This document shows, one piece after another, positions 15,937 to 23,679 of a DNA stretch of 64,000 bases. The notes beneath the pieces are model-generated. The model had not been told where the DNA came from, searched no databases, and was given only the letters and a program-made list of their open reading frames with translations. Source of the stretch: Patulibacter sp. SYSU D01012. GTDB taxonomy: Bacteria; Actinomycetota; Thermoleophilia; Solirubrobacterales; Solirubrobacteraceae. Both the position numbers and the translations under genes were made by a program. Positions within the stretch are counted from its first letter, which is position 1; the number at the start of each line of letters is the position of its first letter. The DNA lies in NCBI RefSeq assembly GCF_017916475.1, contig NZ_JAFMTB010000001.1, forward strand, positions 434,001 to 498,000, read 5' to 3'.

Positions 15937-16464
15937 ATGCTGACCGCCCTGCTCCGTCACCCCCGCCGCCTGATCGCCACCCTGACGATGGTCCTCGCCG
16001 CCGCGGGCGTGGCCGTCGGCTCCGGCGCGACGTTCACCTCGAAGACCGCCAACGCCGCCAACACCTTCACCTCGGGCACCCTCCTGCAGAGCAACTCCAA
16101 GGACGGCGCCGCGGTCGTCACGGGCGCGAACCTCAAGCCCGGCGACACGAAGACCGGCGAGGTCACGATCAAGAACACCGGCAGCCTGGCCGGCGACTTC
16201 ACCCTCGCCGAGACGAACGCGCAGAACGCCTTCACCGCCGGCAGCCTGTCCCTGAAGGTGGAGGACGTGACGGTCGCCTCGGCGCCGAAGGCCGTCTACA
16301 CGGGCGACCTGGGCGGCCTGGGCAAGAAGACGCTCGGCTCGTTCGCCGCCGGCGAGGCCCGCACCTACCGCGTCACCGTGTCGCTGGCCTCCTCGGCGCC
16401 GAACGCCGACCAGGGCAAGAGCGCCGCGAGCGACCTGGAGTGGGACGCCACGCCGACGGCCTGA
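15937..16464 (+). CDS. CalY/TasA-like exported protein (SipW-type signal)
   Basis: A 175-residue secreted protein. Residues 1-33 form a signal with basic start, hydrophobic core and the stretch GSGATFTSKTANAANTFTSG, the pattern recognised by SipW-type peptidases in TasA/CalY (camelysin) proteins. The rest is a beta-sandwich-like domain: NLKPGDTKTGEVTIKNTGSLAGDF, then EARTYRVTVSLASSAPNADQG. Bacterial relatives polymerise into biofilm fibres. It has no adjacent peptidase; the likely processing enzyme is encoded at 25.9 kb. AAGGA lies 13 nt before the ATG. An ideal hairpin follows. Family by motif; fibre formation is inference. Confidence 0.78.
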   Translation: MLTALLRHPRRLIATLTMVLAAAGVAVGSGATFTSKTANAANTFTSGTLLQSNSKDGAAVVTGANLKPGDTKTGEVTIKNTGSLAGDFTLAETNAQNAFTAGSLSLKVEDVTVASAPKAVYTGDLGGLGKKTLGSFAAGEARTYRVTVSLASSAPNADQGKSAASDLEWDATPTA

Positions 16465-16489
16465 TCCCCGGACCGCCCCTGAAGCACGA

Positions 16490-16517
16490 GCGCCCCGCCG
16501 GGCTCCCGGCGGGGCGC
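16490..16517 (+). terminator. Hairpin terminator after CalY-like gene
   Basis: A 12-bp perfect stem (16490-16501 with 16506-16517) with a GCTC loop, followed by TTCG. It lies between convergent genes and can serve both. Confidence 0.6.
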
Positions 16518-16551
16518 TTCGCGTCGTTCGGAGGTTGCGCGCGGCGGCGGG

Positions 16552-17532
16552 CTAGAACGGCGGGCCGTCGCCGGGCCGCTCGTCCTCGTGGTCCTCGCCG
16601 TCGTCCTCGGGCTGCTCGTGCGCGCGCAGGTACTCCAGGAAGTCGTCGGCGATCACGTCGCCCGACGGCAGCTCGCCCATGTTCAGCTGGATCTGGCCCT
16701 CGGCGGCGGCCTCGGTCAGCTCGTCGTCGCCGTCCTCGTCGCCGATGACGTCGCGCAGGTCGGCCATCTGCTCCAGCCGCTCGAGCAGCTCGCGCCGCTC
16801 GGGGTCGCGCTCGACGGCCTCCGTCACCTGCTGCTCGTAGCGCTCGGACGCCGCGCGCAGGCGGGCGGTGGGGATCGGCACCGCGGTCAGCCGCTCGACG
16901 GCCTCGACGAGCGCCAGCGTCGCCTTCGGGCTCGGCACCCCCGCGACGTAGTGCGGCACGTGCGCCAGCAGCGTCACGGCGTCCAGGCCCTGCTTCTGCG
17001 CCTCGACGTGGACGACGCCCGTCAGGCCGGTCGGGCCCTCGTAGTCCGGCAGCATCGCCCCGAGCGGCTCGACGAGCCCGGTGTCCGTCGCGATCGCGGT
17101 GATCGGCACGGGCCGCGTGTGCGGCACGTCGGACAGCAGGCCGCCCAGCGTCACGACGACGCGCGCGCCCAGGCTCTTGGCCGTCTCGACGAGCGTCTCG
17201 CTCAGGGAGCGCCAGCGCATCGCGGGCTCGGGCCCCGTCACCAGGATCAGGTCGCGGCCCGCGGACGGCACGACCGCCGCGCGCAGCTCGACCGTCGGCC
17301 ACTCCAGGCCGCTGGCGACGCCGTCCTCGACCGCGATGTGCGGGCGGTAGGACTGCATCGTGTACAAGAGCTCGGGATCGACCGTCGCGCAGCGCTGGGC
17401 GTCGAGGCGGCGCGAGATGACGCCGACGGCCGAGCTCGCAGAATCCCCCGCGTCCGTCCACCCGGTGAACGCGCACACCAGCGCGGGGTCGCGCAGCCCG
17501 ACCGGGCGGTCGTCCCATCGGAGGGGGATCAT
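16552..17532 (-). CDS. PAC2-family protein
   Basis: A 326-residue protein of the PAC2 family (fold of proteasome-assembly chaperone 2), common in actinobacteria. The N-terminal ALVCAFTGWTDAGDSASSAVG and the central VVVTLGGLLSDVPHTRPVPI are the family signature regions. The acidic C-terminal tail (EQPEDDGEDHEDERPGDG) is disordered. Function in bacteria is not settled; a ligase or chaperone-like role has been proposed for relatives. A TACCGT box (complement of 17540-17545) sits 7 nt before ATG 17532, supporting a leaderless start. It is divergent from a phosphodiesterase gene with only 17 bp between starts. Confidence 0.85.
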   Translation of the reverse strand: MIPLRWDDRPVGLRDPALVCAFTGWTDAGDSASSAVGVISRRLDAQRCATVDPELLYTMQSYRPHIAVEDGVASGLEWPTVELRAAVVPSAGRDLILVTGPEPAMRWRSLSETLVETAKSLGARVVVTLGGLLSDVPHTRPVPITAIATDTGLVEPLGAMLPDYEGPTGLTGVVHVEAQKQGLDAVTLLAHVPHYVAGVPSPKATLALVEAVERLTAVPIPTARLRAASERYEQQVTEAVERDPERRELLERLEQMADLRDVIGDEDGDDELTEAAAEGQIQLNMGELPSGDVIADDFLEYLRAHEQPEDDGEDHEDERPGDGPPF

Positions 17533-17539
17533 CCGGTCC

Positions 17540-17551
17540 ACGGTACACAAT
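17540..17551. promoter_or_regulatory. Compressed divergent leaderless promoters
   Basis: Minus strand: TACCGT (complement of 17540-17545), 7 nt before ATG 17532. Plus strand: CACAAT at 17546-17551 lies 7 nt before an in-frame GTG at 17559, which would make that, not ATG 17550, the start of the phosphodiesterase. Confidence 0.35.
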
Positions 17552-18440
17552 GCGTCCAGTGCCACCCGCGTCCGAGCCCACCGTCGCCGCCCTGGGGGCC
17601 GGCGACCGGATCGCCGGCGCCTTCGCCTGCGTCCGCAAGGACCGGATGACCGGGCGCTCCGGGCCGTTCCTGGCCCTCGACCTGCGCGACCGGACGGGGA
17701 CGATGCCGGCCCGCATCTTCAAGGACGTCGACCGCTGGGAGGGCCAGTTCGAGCGCGGCGACGTGATCCAGGTCAGCGGCTCGGTCGACCGCTACCGCGA
17801 CGACCTGGTCGCCGAGCTGACCGCCGTCCGCCGGCTGGACCCGGCCGAGGTCGACCCCGCGCAGTTCCTGCCGTCCGCGTACCGCGACCTGGACGAGCTG
17901 GAGGGCTTCCTGGAAGGGATGGCCGGCGAGGTCGGCGACGAGCGCTTCGGGGGCCTGCTGCGCGAGCTGCTCGCCGACGAGGCGCTGCGACGCGACCTGC
18001 GCCGCGCGCCGTGCACGATCGCCGGCCACCACGCGTACCTGGGCGGGCTGCTCGAGCACACCGTCGCCGTCGGGGCGCTGGCGATGGAGACCTGCGTGCA
18101 CCATCCGGGCCTCAACCGCGACCTGCTGCTGACCGCCTGCCTGGTCCACGACCTGGGCCGCACCCGCGAGTTCACGTACGGCGCCGAGTTCGGCCGGACG
18201 GAGCGCGGCGAGCTGCTCGGCCACGTCGAGCTGGGCCTGCGGATCATCGCCGAGCCGGCGCGCCGCGCGGGCCTGGACGAGACGCGCTGGTCGCACCTGG
18301 CGCACTGCGTGCTGACCCACCACGGCCCCGAGCGCGCCGGCGGACGCTTCCGCACGGCCGAGGCCGTCACCCTGCACCGGCTCAACGCGCTCGACGCGAC
18401 CGTCAAGGACGCGCTCGAGCACGGGCTCGGGAACGGCTAG
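17550..18440 (+). CDS. OB-fold/HD-domain phosphodiesterase (YhaM-like exoribonuclease)
   Basis: A 296-residue two-domain protein. Residues about 15-100 form an OB fold (FACVRKDRMTGRSGPFLALDL, DVIQVSGSVDRY) and residues about 150-290 an HD domain with HHAYLGGLLEHT and LVHDLGR, the metal-binding His and His-Asp. The order OB-HD matches YhaM/CBF1-type 3'-5' exoribonucleases. Metal-dependent RNA trimming is inferred from the architecture. Start may be GTG 17559 if the message is leaderless. Its stop codon TAG overlaps the stop of the convergent HD gene (shared CTAG). Confidence 0.82.
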   Translation: MRPVPPASEPTVAALGAGDRIAGAFACVRKDRMTGRSGPFLALDLRDRTGTMPARIFKDVDRWEGQFERGDVIQVSGSVDRYRDDLVAELTAVRRLDPAEVDPAQFLPSAYRDLDELEGFLEGMAGEVGDERFGGLLRELLADEALRRDLRRAPCTIAGHHAYLGGLLEHTVAVGALAMETCVHHPGLNRDLLLTACLVHDLGRTREFTYGAEFGRTERGELLGHVELGLRIIAEPARRAGLDETRWSHLAHCVLTHHGPERAGGRFRTAEAVTLHRLNALDATVKDALEHGLGNG

Positions 18441-19024
18441 CCGCGGCCGTCGGAGCCGCCGCGCAGGGCGCGCCGCCCGCGGAAGTTCGGCGGCACCGGC
18501 CGCGGGCGCCGCACGGCCCAGCGCAGCGCGGCCCGCGGGATCGTGCGCGTCAGGAACGGTCCGATCGGCAGCTCGCGGCGCGCGCGCCGCATCAGCTCGC
18601 GCGGCACGCCGAACGACGCCGTCCCGAGCAGGATCTCGTTCCAGTCCGCGCGGCGCAGCGCCTCGACGCTGCGGGCGTGCGGCCCGCGGTACGGCAGCGG
18701 GCGGTGGTGGAAGGCGATGGTCCGGGCGACCTCGTCCGTCCACGCCTCGCGGCCCGTGCGGCGCAGCCAGTCCGTCGCCGCCGCGATCGACGGCCCCAGG
18801 TAGTCCAGGGTGGAGAAGACGTCCAGGTCGTGGAACGCGGCGGCCACCGCCAGGCGGTCCACGTGCTCGGCGTCGCCCGGGGCGAGCGCGACGGCGTAGC
18901 TCAGCGTGCGCAGCGCGTGGTGGCGGTACGCCGCCCAGCCCGCGGCGTCGCCGCGCGCGTGGTCGGCGTGCTCGACGAGGATCGCGTCGAGCAGCGGGTG
19001 CTCCGTGTAGAGGACGGCGTCCAC
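18437..19024 (-). CDS. HD-domain protein, unknown substrate
   Basis: A 195-residue metal-dependent phosphohydrolase-like protein: RHHALRTLSY, AAFHDLDVFSTLDYLGP and IAFHHRPLPYRG provide the His, His-Asp and His ligands of an HD domain. The C-terminal third is strongly basic (RRPRPVPPNFRGRRALRG). The substrate is unknown. GTG 19024 is preferred because TAGGGT (complement of 19032-19037) lies 7 nt upstream; a GTG three codons earlier at 19033 overlaps that box. It is downstream of a TauE permease on the same strand and convergent with the OB-HD gene. Confidence 0.72.
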   Translation of the reverse strand: MDAVLYTEHPLLDAILVEHADHARGDAAGWAAYRHHALRTLSYAVALAPGDAEHVDRLAVAAAFHDLDVFSTLDYLGPSIAAATDWLRRTGREAWTDEVARTIAFHHRPLPYRGPHARSVEALRRADWNEILLGTASFGVPRELMRRARRELPIGPFLTRTIPRAALRWAVRRPRPVPPNFRGRRALRGGSDGRG

Positions 19025-19047
19025 GCCGCCCACCCTAGCCGCCGGGG

Positions 19048-19824
19048 TCAGGCCCGGCCGAGGCCGCGGCGCACGAGCCGCTGCGCCACGAACACGAGCA
19101 GCAGGGCGAAGCCGACCTGCAGCACCCGCACGGGCAGCACGTTCGCCAGGACGACGCCCACCAGCGCGCCGGGGATCGCGAGCAGCCCCAGGGTGACGGC
19201 CAGCCGCCGGTCGAGGTTGCCGTAGCGGTCCTGCCGCCACGCGCCGAGCAGCGACACCGGGATCATCGCCAGCAGCGACGTCGCCTCCGCCTCGACGTGC
19301 GCCAGGCCCAGGACGTAGACCAGGCCGGGGACGAACAGCGTGCCGCCGCCGACGCCGAGCAGGCCCGAGACGACCCCCGCCGCCAGGCCGAACGCCGCGC
19401 CGAGGGCGACGTGGCCGGCGTCGCGCGTGACCTGCCGGGCCTCCTCCCCGCCGCTGCCGACGACCATCGTCACCGCGACGGCCACGAGCAGCACGCCGAA
19501 GACGAGCGACACGCGGCGCGCCGGGATCCGCTGCTGCAGCGCCGTGCCGAGCAGCACGCCGAGCAGCGCGGGCAGGCCGACGAGCACGCCCTCGAGCAGG
19601 TGCACCTGGCCGAACGCGCCCTGCGTGAGGGTCGCGGCGCCGGCGATCAGGACGATCGCGCCGAGCGACGCGGACGTCGCGCGCCGCTCGTCCAGGCGCA
19701 GCAGGAGGAGCATCAGCGGGACCATCACGACCCCGCCGCCCACCCCGAACAGCCCGCTGAAGAGGCCGGCCGCGGTGCCGATCCCGGCGATCGTCGCGGT
19801 CCGGCGGCGCTCCACGTGCCGCAT
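19048..19824 (-). CDS. TauE/SafE-family membrane permease
   Basis: A 258-residue integral membrane protein with about eight helices and the internal duplication typical of TauE/SafE: GLFSGLFGVGGGVVMVPLML near the N-terminus and GVVSGLLGVGGGTLFVPGLV in the second half. Members export sulfite, sulfoacetate or other organic anions. No sulfur metabolism genes adjoin it. ATG 19824 follows the basic RRRTATIAG start; the divergent trehalose-phosphate phosphatase starts 11 bases away. Confidence 0.85.
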   Translation of the reverse strand: MRHVERRRTATIAGIGTAAGLFSGLFGVGGGVVMVPLMLLLLRLDERRATSASLGAIVLIAGAATLTQGAFGQVHLLEGVLVGLPALLGVLLGTALQQRIPARRVSLVFGVLLVAVAVTMVVGSGGEEARQVTRDAGHVALGAAFGLAAGVVSGLLGVGGGTLFVPGLVYVLGLAHVEAEATSLLAMIPVSLLGAWRQDRYGNLDRRLAVTLGLLAIPGALVGVVLANVLPVRVLQVGFALLLVFVAQRLVRRGLGRA

Positions 19825-19835
19825 ACTAGGGAGCC

Positions 19836-20645
19836 GTGATCGACGATCGCCTGGCCGACCTCGTCGCTCCGCTGCGCGCCGCGCCGGACCGCTCCGCGAT
19901 CCTGCTCGACGTCGACGGGACGCTCGCACCCATCACCCGGCACGCGTCCGAGACCGCGGTCCCCGAGCCCACGCGCGAGGTCCTGCGCGCCCTCGCCGGC
20001 CGCTTCGCGCTCGTCGCGTGCGTGACCGGCCGCCGGGCGGTCGAGGCGCGGCGGATCGTGGGCCTGGACGGGCTGGAGTACGTCGGCAACCACGGCACGG
20101 AGGCGCTGCGCCGCGGCGCCACCGAGCCCGACGTGCGGCCCGAGGTGGCGGCGTGGGAGCCGCGCGTGCGCGAGGTCGCCGAGGGCCTGCTGGCCGGCAG
20201 CGAGCGGGCGCGCGAGCTCGGGGTGCGGCTCGAGGACAAGGGGCCGATCCAGGCGCTGCACTGGCGCGGGGCCACCGACGAGGACGAGGCGGACGCGGTC
20301 GTCGCGGCGCTCGGCGCGCGCGCGGAGGAGGCCGGCCTGGCCCTGCACCGCGGCCGCATGGTGCTGGAGCTGCGGCCACCGGTCGCCTTCGACAAGGGCG
20401 TCGCCGTGCGCTGGCTGCTCGGCGACGCCGGCCTGGACGCCGGCCTGTTCGCCGGCGACGACCGCACCGACGTCGACGGCTTCCGCGCGCTGCGGGAGCT
20501 GCGCGACGCGGGCACGCTGACCCACGCGGTCTGCCTGGCCGCGACGGACGACGAGTCGCCCGCCGCGGTGGCCGAGGCCGCGGACGCGAGCGTCCCGGGT
20601 CCCGACGGCGTGCGCGACCTGCTGGCGGCGCTGGTGGCACCGTGA
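19836..20645 (+). CDS. otsB: Trehalose-6-phosphate phosphatase
   Basis: A 269-residue HAD-superfamily phosphatase that dephosphorylates trehalose 6-phosphate. Motif I is ILLDVDGTLAPI (nucleophile in DVDGT), motif II is ACVTGR, the substrate region contains YVGNHGTEA, and motif III/IV is FDKGVAVRWLL plus FAGDDRTDVDGF, all typical of OtsB. No OtsA synthase gene is in the window. GTG start; the stop overlaps the GTG of the next gene, so the three genes 19836-22239 are probably cotranscribed. Confidence 0.9.
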   Translation: MIDDRLADLVAPLRAAPDRSAILLDVDGTLAPITRHASETAVPEPTREVLRALAGRFALVACVTGRRAVEARRIVGLDGLEYVGNHGTEALRRGATEPDVRPEVAAWEPRVREVAEGLLAGSERARELGVRLEDKGPIQALHWRGATDEDEADAVVAALGARAEEAGLALHRGRMVLELRPPVAFDKGVAVRWLLGDAGLDAGLFAGDDRTDVDGFRALRELRDAGTLTHAVCLAATDDESPAAVAEAADASVPGPDGVRDLLAALVAP

Positions 20646-21175
20646 GCTTCCGCCAGCTGCTCCACGCGACCGTGCTGCTCTCGGGCGCGTCGGCCACCGT
20701 CCTGGGCCTGCTGGTCGTGGCGCACGCGCAGGTGAACGGCGACGCCGGCCCGGCGGTCGTCTCGGCGATCTGGTGGCTCGTCGCCACGGGCATCGGCATC
20801 GCGTCGGGCCGGCGCGACGCCGCCAACCCGCAGATCGCCCGGGTGCTGGCCGAGGCCCGCGCCGCGAACGAGCTGCCCGAGCCGCGTCCCGTCCGCACGC
20901 TGCTCAACCGCCTGTGGCCGCTGTTCCTCGTCACGCTCCTGTCCGGCGTCGCCGCGATCTGGCTGCCGCAGGTCGCCGGCGTCGCGACGGGCTTCCTGCT
21001 GATCTGGGCGCTCGCGTGGCGCAAGCAGGAGCACGCGGTGCAGGCGATCGAGGAGCGCGACGGCGTGGAGTTCCAGGTCGAGCGGACCAGCCCGATCGAG
21101 CCGCTCAAGCTCGTCCGGCTGCCGGGGCTGCGGCGCGACCGGCCGGAGCACAAGCGCAGCGCCGCCGGGGTCTGA
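20642..21175 (+). CDS. Four-helix membrane protein, unknown function
   Basis: A 177-residue membrane protein: hydrophobic helices at about residues 5-27, 38-56, 93-110 and 113-127, then a basic cytosolic tail (VRLPGLRRDRPEHKRSAAG). No family recognised. The GTG start overlaps the otsB stop (GTGA), indicating translational coupling, and the next gene starts 3 bases after its stop. Its place between a trehalose-phosphate phosphatase and glycosyltransferases suggests a role in glycan or envelope work, which is inference from context only. Confidence 0.65.
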   Translation: MSFRQLLHATVLLSGASATVLGLLVVAHAQVNGDAGPAVVSAIWWLVATGIGIASGRRDAANPQIARVLAEARAANELPEPRPVRTLLNRLWPLFLVTLLSGVAAIWLPQVAGVATGFLLIWALAWRKQEHAVQAIEERDGVEFQVERTSPIEPLKLVRLPGLRRDRPEHKRSAAGV

Positions 21176-21177
21176 GG

Positions 21178-22239
21178 GTGGCGCGCGGCCGCGGGCCGGC
21201 GGGCGAGCTGCCGGCCGACGTCCTCCTCGTCTCGCTCGGCTCCACGTCGGGGCTGCGCGCCGTCGACGACGCGCTGGCGGGAGCGCTGGGACGCGCGGGG
21301 GCGCGCGTCGCGCTCGTGCGGGCGTCCGCGCCGCCGCGCGTCCGCACGATGGCGCTGACCGACCTGGCGTGGGCGCTCGCCGCCCGCCGCGCGGCCGTCG
21401 CCGGCATCCGCCGTCACCGTCCGCGGGCGATCGTCTACGGCAGCGTCGGCGCCGCGCTGCTGTGGCCGCGGCCGGGGGCCATCCGGCTGGACGCCGCGAT
21501 GGCCGCGAACCGCCCGGGGCGCCACGGCGCGTGGCAGCGCCCGCGGGAGCGGCTGCTGCTCGCCCGCTGCCCGCTGCTCGTCCCGCAGTCCGCCGAGGCG
21601 CTGGCCGAGGTGCCGCTGCCCCGGCCGGGCGCCGTCGTGGTGCCGCCGCCCGTCGACGTGTCCGCCGCCCCGCTGCCGTGGGAGGCCCGCGACGTCGCGG
21701 CGGTGACCTACGCCGCCGACCCGCACAAGAAGGGCCTGGACCGCGTGCTGGCCGCCTGGGCCCGGGCGCGGCGCCCCGGCGAGCTGCTCGTCGTCTGCGG
21801 CGCCCCCGCCGGCGCCGTCGCCGCGGCCGCGGGGGGCCGCGTGCCCGAGGGTGTGCAGGACGCCGGACGGCTGTCGCCGGCGGTGTTCGCCGACGTGCTG
21901 GGCCGCTCGCGCGCGTTCGTCACCGCGCCGCGGCGCGAGGACCACGGGCTCGTGCAGCTCGAGGCGCTCGCCGCCGGCACGCGGCTGGTGACGACGACGG
22001 CGCCCGGGGCGTACGTGGCGCTGTCCGTCGCCCGCGCGGCCGCGCCGCGCCTGGTGGTCGACCGGCCGGACGACCCGGCAGCGCTGGCCGCCGCCGTCCG
22101 CCGGGCCCTCGACGCGCCGCGCGGCGACGGCGAGGCCGACGACGCCGAGCGCGGGCGCGCCATCCTGCGCGAGCGCTTCGCCCCGGCACGCGTGGACGCC
22201 GTCGTGCGCGAGCAGCTGCTGCCCGCGCTGCTGCGCTGA
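21178..22239 (+). CDS. Glycosyltransferase (GT-B type, GT4-like)
   Basis: A 353-residue GT-B-fold transferase. The C-terminal half has the GT4-like pattern: YAADPHKKGLDRVLAAWARAR, then SRAFVTAPRREDHGLVQLEALAAGTRLVTT, in which an E-x7-E-like nucleotide-sugar motif is reduced to EDHGLVQLEALAAG. The N-terminal half is Ala/Arg-rich and divergent. Donor and acceptor are unknown. GTG start 3 bases after the membrane-protein stop; part of the otsB cluster. Confidence 0.75.
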   Translation: MARGRGPAGELPADVLLVSLGSTSGLRAVDDALAGALGRAGARVALVRASAPPRVRTMALTDLAWALAARRAAVAGIRRHRPRAIVYGSVGAALLWPRPGAIRLDAAMAANRPGRHGAWQRPRERLLLARCPLLVPQSAEALAEVPLPRPGAVVVPPPVDVSAAPLPWEARDVAAVTYAADPHKKGLDRVLAAWARARRPGELLVVCGAPAGAVAAAAGGRVPEGVQDAGRLSPAVFADVLGRSRAFVTAPRREDHGLVQLEALAAGTRLVTTTAPGAYVALSVARAAAPRLVVDRPDDPAALAAAVRRALDAPRGDGEADDAERGRAILRERFAPARVDAVVREQLLPALLR

Positions 22240-22283
22240 GCGTGCGCCGCGGCCCGGCCGCACCGTCTAGCGTGTCGACTCCC

Positions 22284-23099
22284 ATGACGGCGTCCGTCCC
22301 GCTTCCCTGGCTCGTCATCCCCACGTACAACGAGGCGGAGAACGTCGAGCGCGTCGTCGGTCTCTCGCGCGAGGTGCTGGCCGCCGCGTGCCCGGACGGC
22401 TTCCGGATCCTGATCGTGGACGACCGGTCCCCGGACGGGACGGGCGAGATCGCGGACCGCCTGGCGGCCGCGCACCCCGACGAGGTGGTGGTGCTGCACC
22501 GCGAGCGTCCCGACGGGCTGGGGCCGGCGTACCTGGCGGGGTTCGGGCTGGCGCTGCGGTCCGGCGCCTCGCACGTGCTGGAGATGGACGCGGACCTGTC
22601 GCACGATCCGCGGGACCTGGCGCGGCTGCTGGGGGCCACGCACGAGGGCGCGGACCTGGCGCTGGGCTCGCGGTACGTGCCGGGGGGCGGCGTCAGCGAC
22701 TGGGGGCTGCTGCGGCGGGTGATCTCGCGCGGGGGGTCGTGGTACGCGCGGCGGATGCTGGGGCTGTCGGTGCGGGACCTGACCGGCGGGTTCAAGTGCT
22801 TCCGCGCCGAGACGCTGCGGGCGATCGACCTGCCGACGGTGCGCTCGGTCGGCTACGCGTTCCAGGTCGAGCTGACGTGGCGGGCGGTGCGGGCGGGCTT
22901 CCGCGTGGTCGAGGTGCCGATCGTCTTCCGCGACCGCACCGCGGGGACGTCGAAGATGCACGCCCGGATCGCGGTCGAGGCCGCGCGGCTGGTGCCCGCG
23001 CTGCGCCGCTCGGGCTGGGCGCCGCCGCTCGGCGCGCCCACGCCCGCGGGCGACGCCGCGGCGACCGATCCTCGCTCGGCCGACCCGGCCGGCCGGTAG
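22284..23099 (+). CDS. Polyprenol-phosphate glycosyltransferase (dolichol-P-mannose synthase-like, GT2)
   Basis: A 271-residue GT2 enzyme. Motifs run in order: VIPTYNEAENVERVV, ILIVDDRSPDGTGEIAD, HVLEMDADLSHDP (DxD metal site) and LALGSRYVPGG, followed by DLTGGFKCFR and KMHARIAVEA. This is the signature of bacterial dolichol-phosphate-mannose synthase homologues (Ppm1 catalytic domain), which load mannose onto polyprenyl phosphate for lipoglycan or protein O-mannosylation. No Lnt-like membrane domain is fused. TAGCGT lies 10 nt before the ATG; an in-frame GTG at 22272 overlaps it. Confidence 0.88.
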   Translation: MTASVPLPWLVIPTYNEAENVERVVGLSREVLAAACPDGFRILIVDDRSPDGTGEIADRLAAAHPDEVVVLHRERPDGLGPAYLAGFGLALRSGASHVLEMDADLSHDPRDLARLLGATHEGADLALGSRYVPGGGVSDWGLLRRVISRGGSWYARRMLGLSVRDLTGGFKCFRAETLRAIDLPTVRSVGYAFQVELTWRAVRAGFRVVEVPIVFRDRTAGTSKMHARIAVEAARLVPALRRSGWAPPLGAPTPAGDAAATDPRSADPAGR

Positions 23100-23192
23100 C
23101 CTGCGGCGGACCGTCCGGAGCGGCCGGGGGATCCGCGTCCCCGGGGCGTCCGGCGCGCCCGCCCCGTGGACCGCGCGCCACGCCCGGCGGGC

Positions 23193-23260
23193 TTGAAGGG
23201 CGGTCACTTCATTTTGTATAGTGACCAGGCAGGATCTGGTTCGCGGGTCCCTACGAGGAG
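23193..23260 (+). promoter_or_regulatory. trxA promoter with flanking inverted repeat and RBS
   Basis: TTGAAG (23193-23198) and TATAGT (23217-23222) are spaced 18 bp, one of the best sigma-70-like promoters in the window. GGTCAC (23202-23207) and GTGACC (23221-23226) form a perfect dyad around the -10. A GAGGAG ribosome site is at 23255-23260. Confidence 0.65.
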
Positions 23261-23267
23261 CAGTGAG

Positions 23268-23585
23268 ATGGCGACTGACGTCACCGACAGCAACTTCCAG
23301 GCCGAGGTCATCGAGAGCGACCAGGCTACGATCGTCGACTTCTGGGCCCCCTGGTGCGGGCCGTGCCGCGCGGTGAGCCCGGTGCTGGAGGAGATCGACG
23401 CCGAGCGCGGCGACGTGCGCGTCGTCAAGCTCAACACCGACGAGAACCAGCAGACCGCGGCGAAGTACGGGATCATGTCGATCCCGACGATGATCGTCTT
23501 CAAGAACGGTCAGCCCGCCGGGCAGATCGTCGGCGCGATGCCGAAGCCGCGCCTGAACGCCGAGATCGACCGCATCCTCGGCTGA
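23268..23585 (+). CDS. trxA: Thioredoxin
   Basis: A 105-residue thioredoxin with the redox-active WCGPC at about residues 28-32 (FWAPWCGPCRAV), the cis-Pro in SIPTMIVFKNGQ, and the buried Asp region (ATIVDFWA). It reduces protein disulfides in the cytosol using thioredoxin reductase. Length and motifs are canonical. It has its own promoter with a dyad over the -10 and a strong Shine-Dalgarno, and is followed by a GC-rich hairpin at about 23586-23611. Confidence 0.95.
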   Translation: MATDVTDSNFQAEVIESDQATIVDFWAPWCGPCRAVSPVLEEIDAERGDVRVVKLNTDENQQTAAKYGIMSIPTMIVFKNGQPAGQIVGAMPKPRLNAEIDRILG

Positions 23586-23679
23586 GCCGGCGGCCGGGCG
23601 CCCGGCCGCCGCAGCACCCGTCCGACGGGCCGCGCATCGCGCGGCCCGTCGTCGTTCCGGGCGGGCGCACGGCGGCGGG

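Noticed and set aside
10908-16748. Very long open frames opposite or alongside real genes (for example about 1900 codons here)
   Set aside because: Stop codons are rare by chance at this GC content. The products are Arg/Ala/Pro-rich without domains, while the competing frames hold recognisable proteins.
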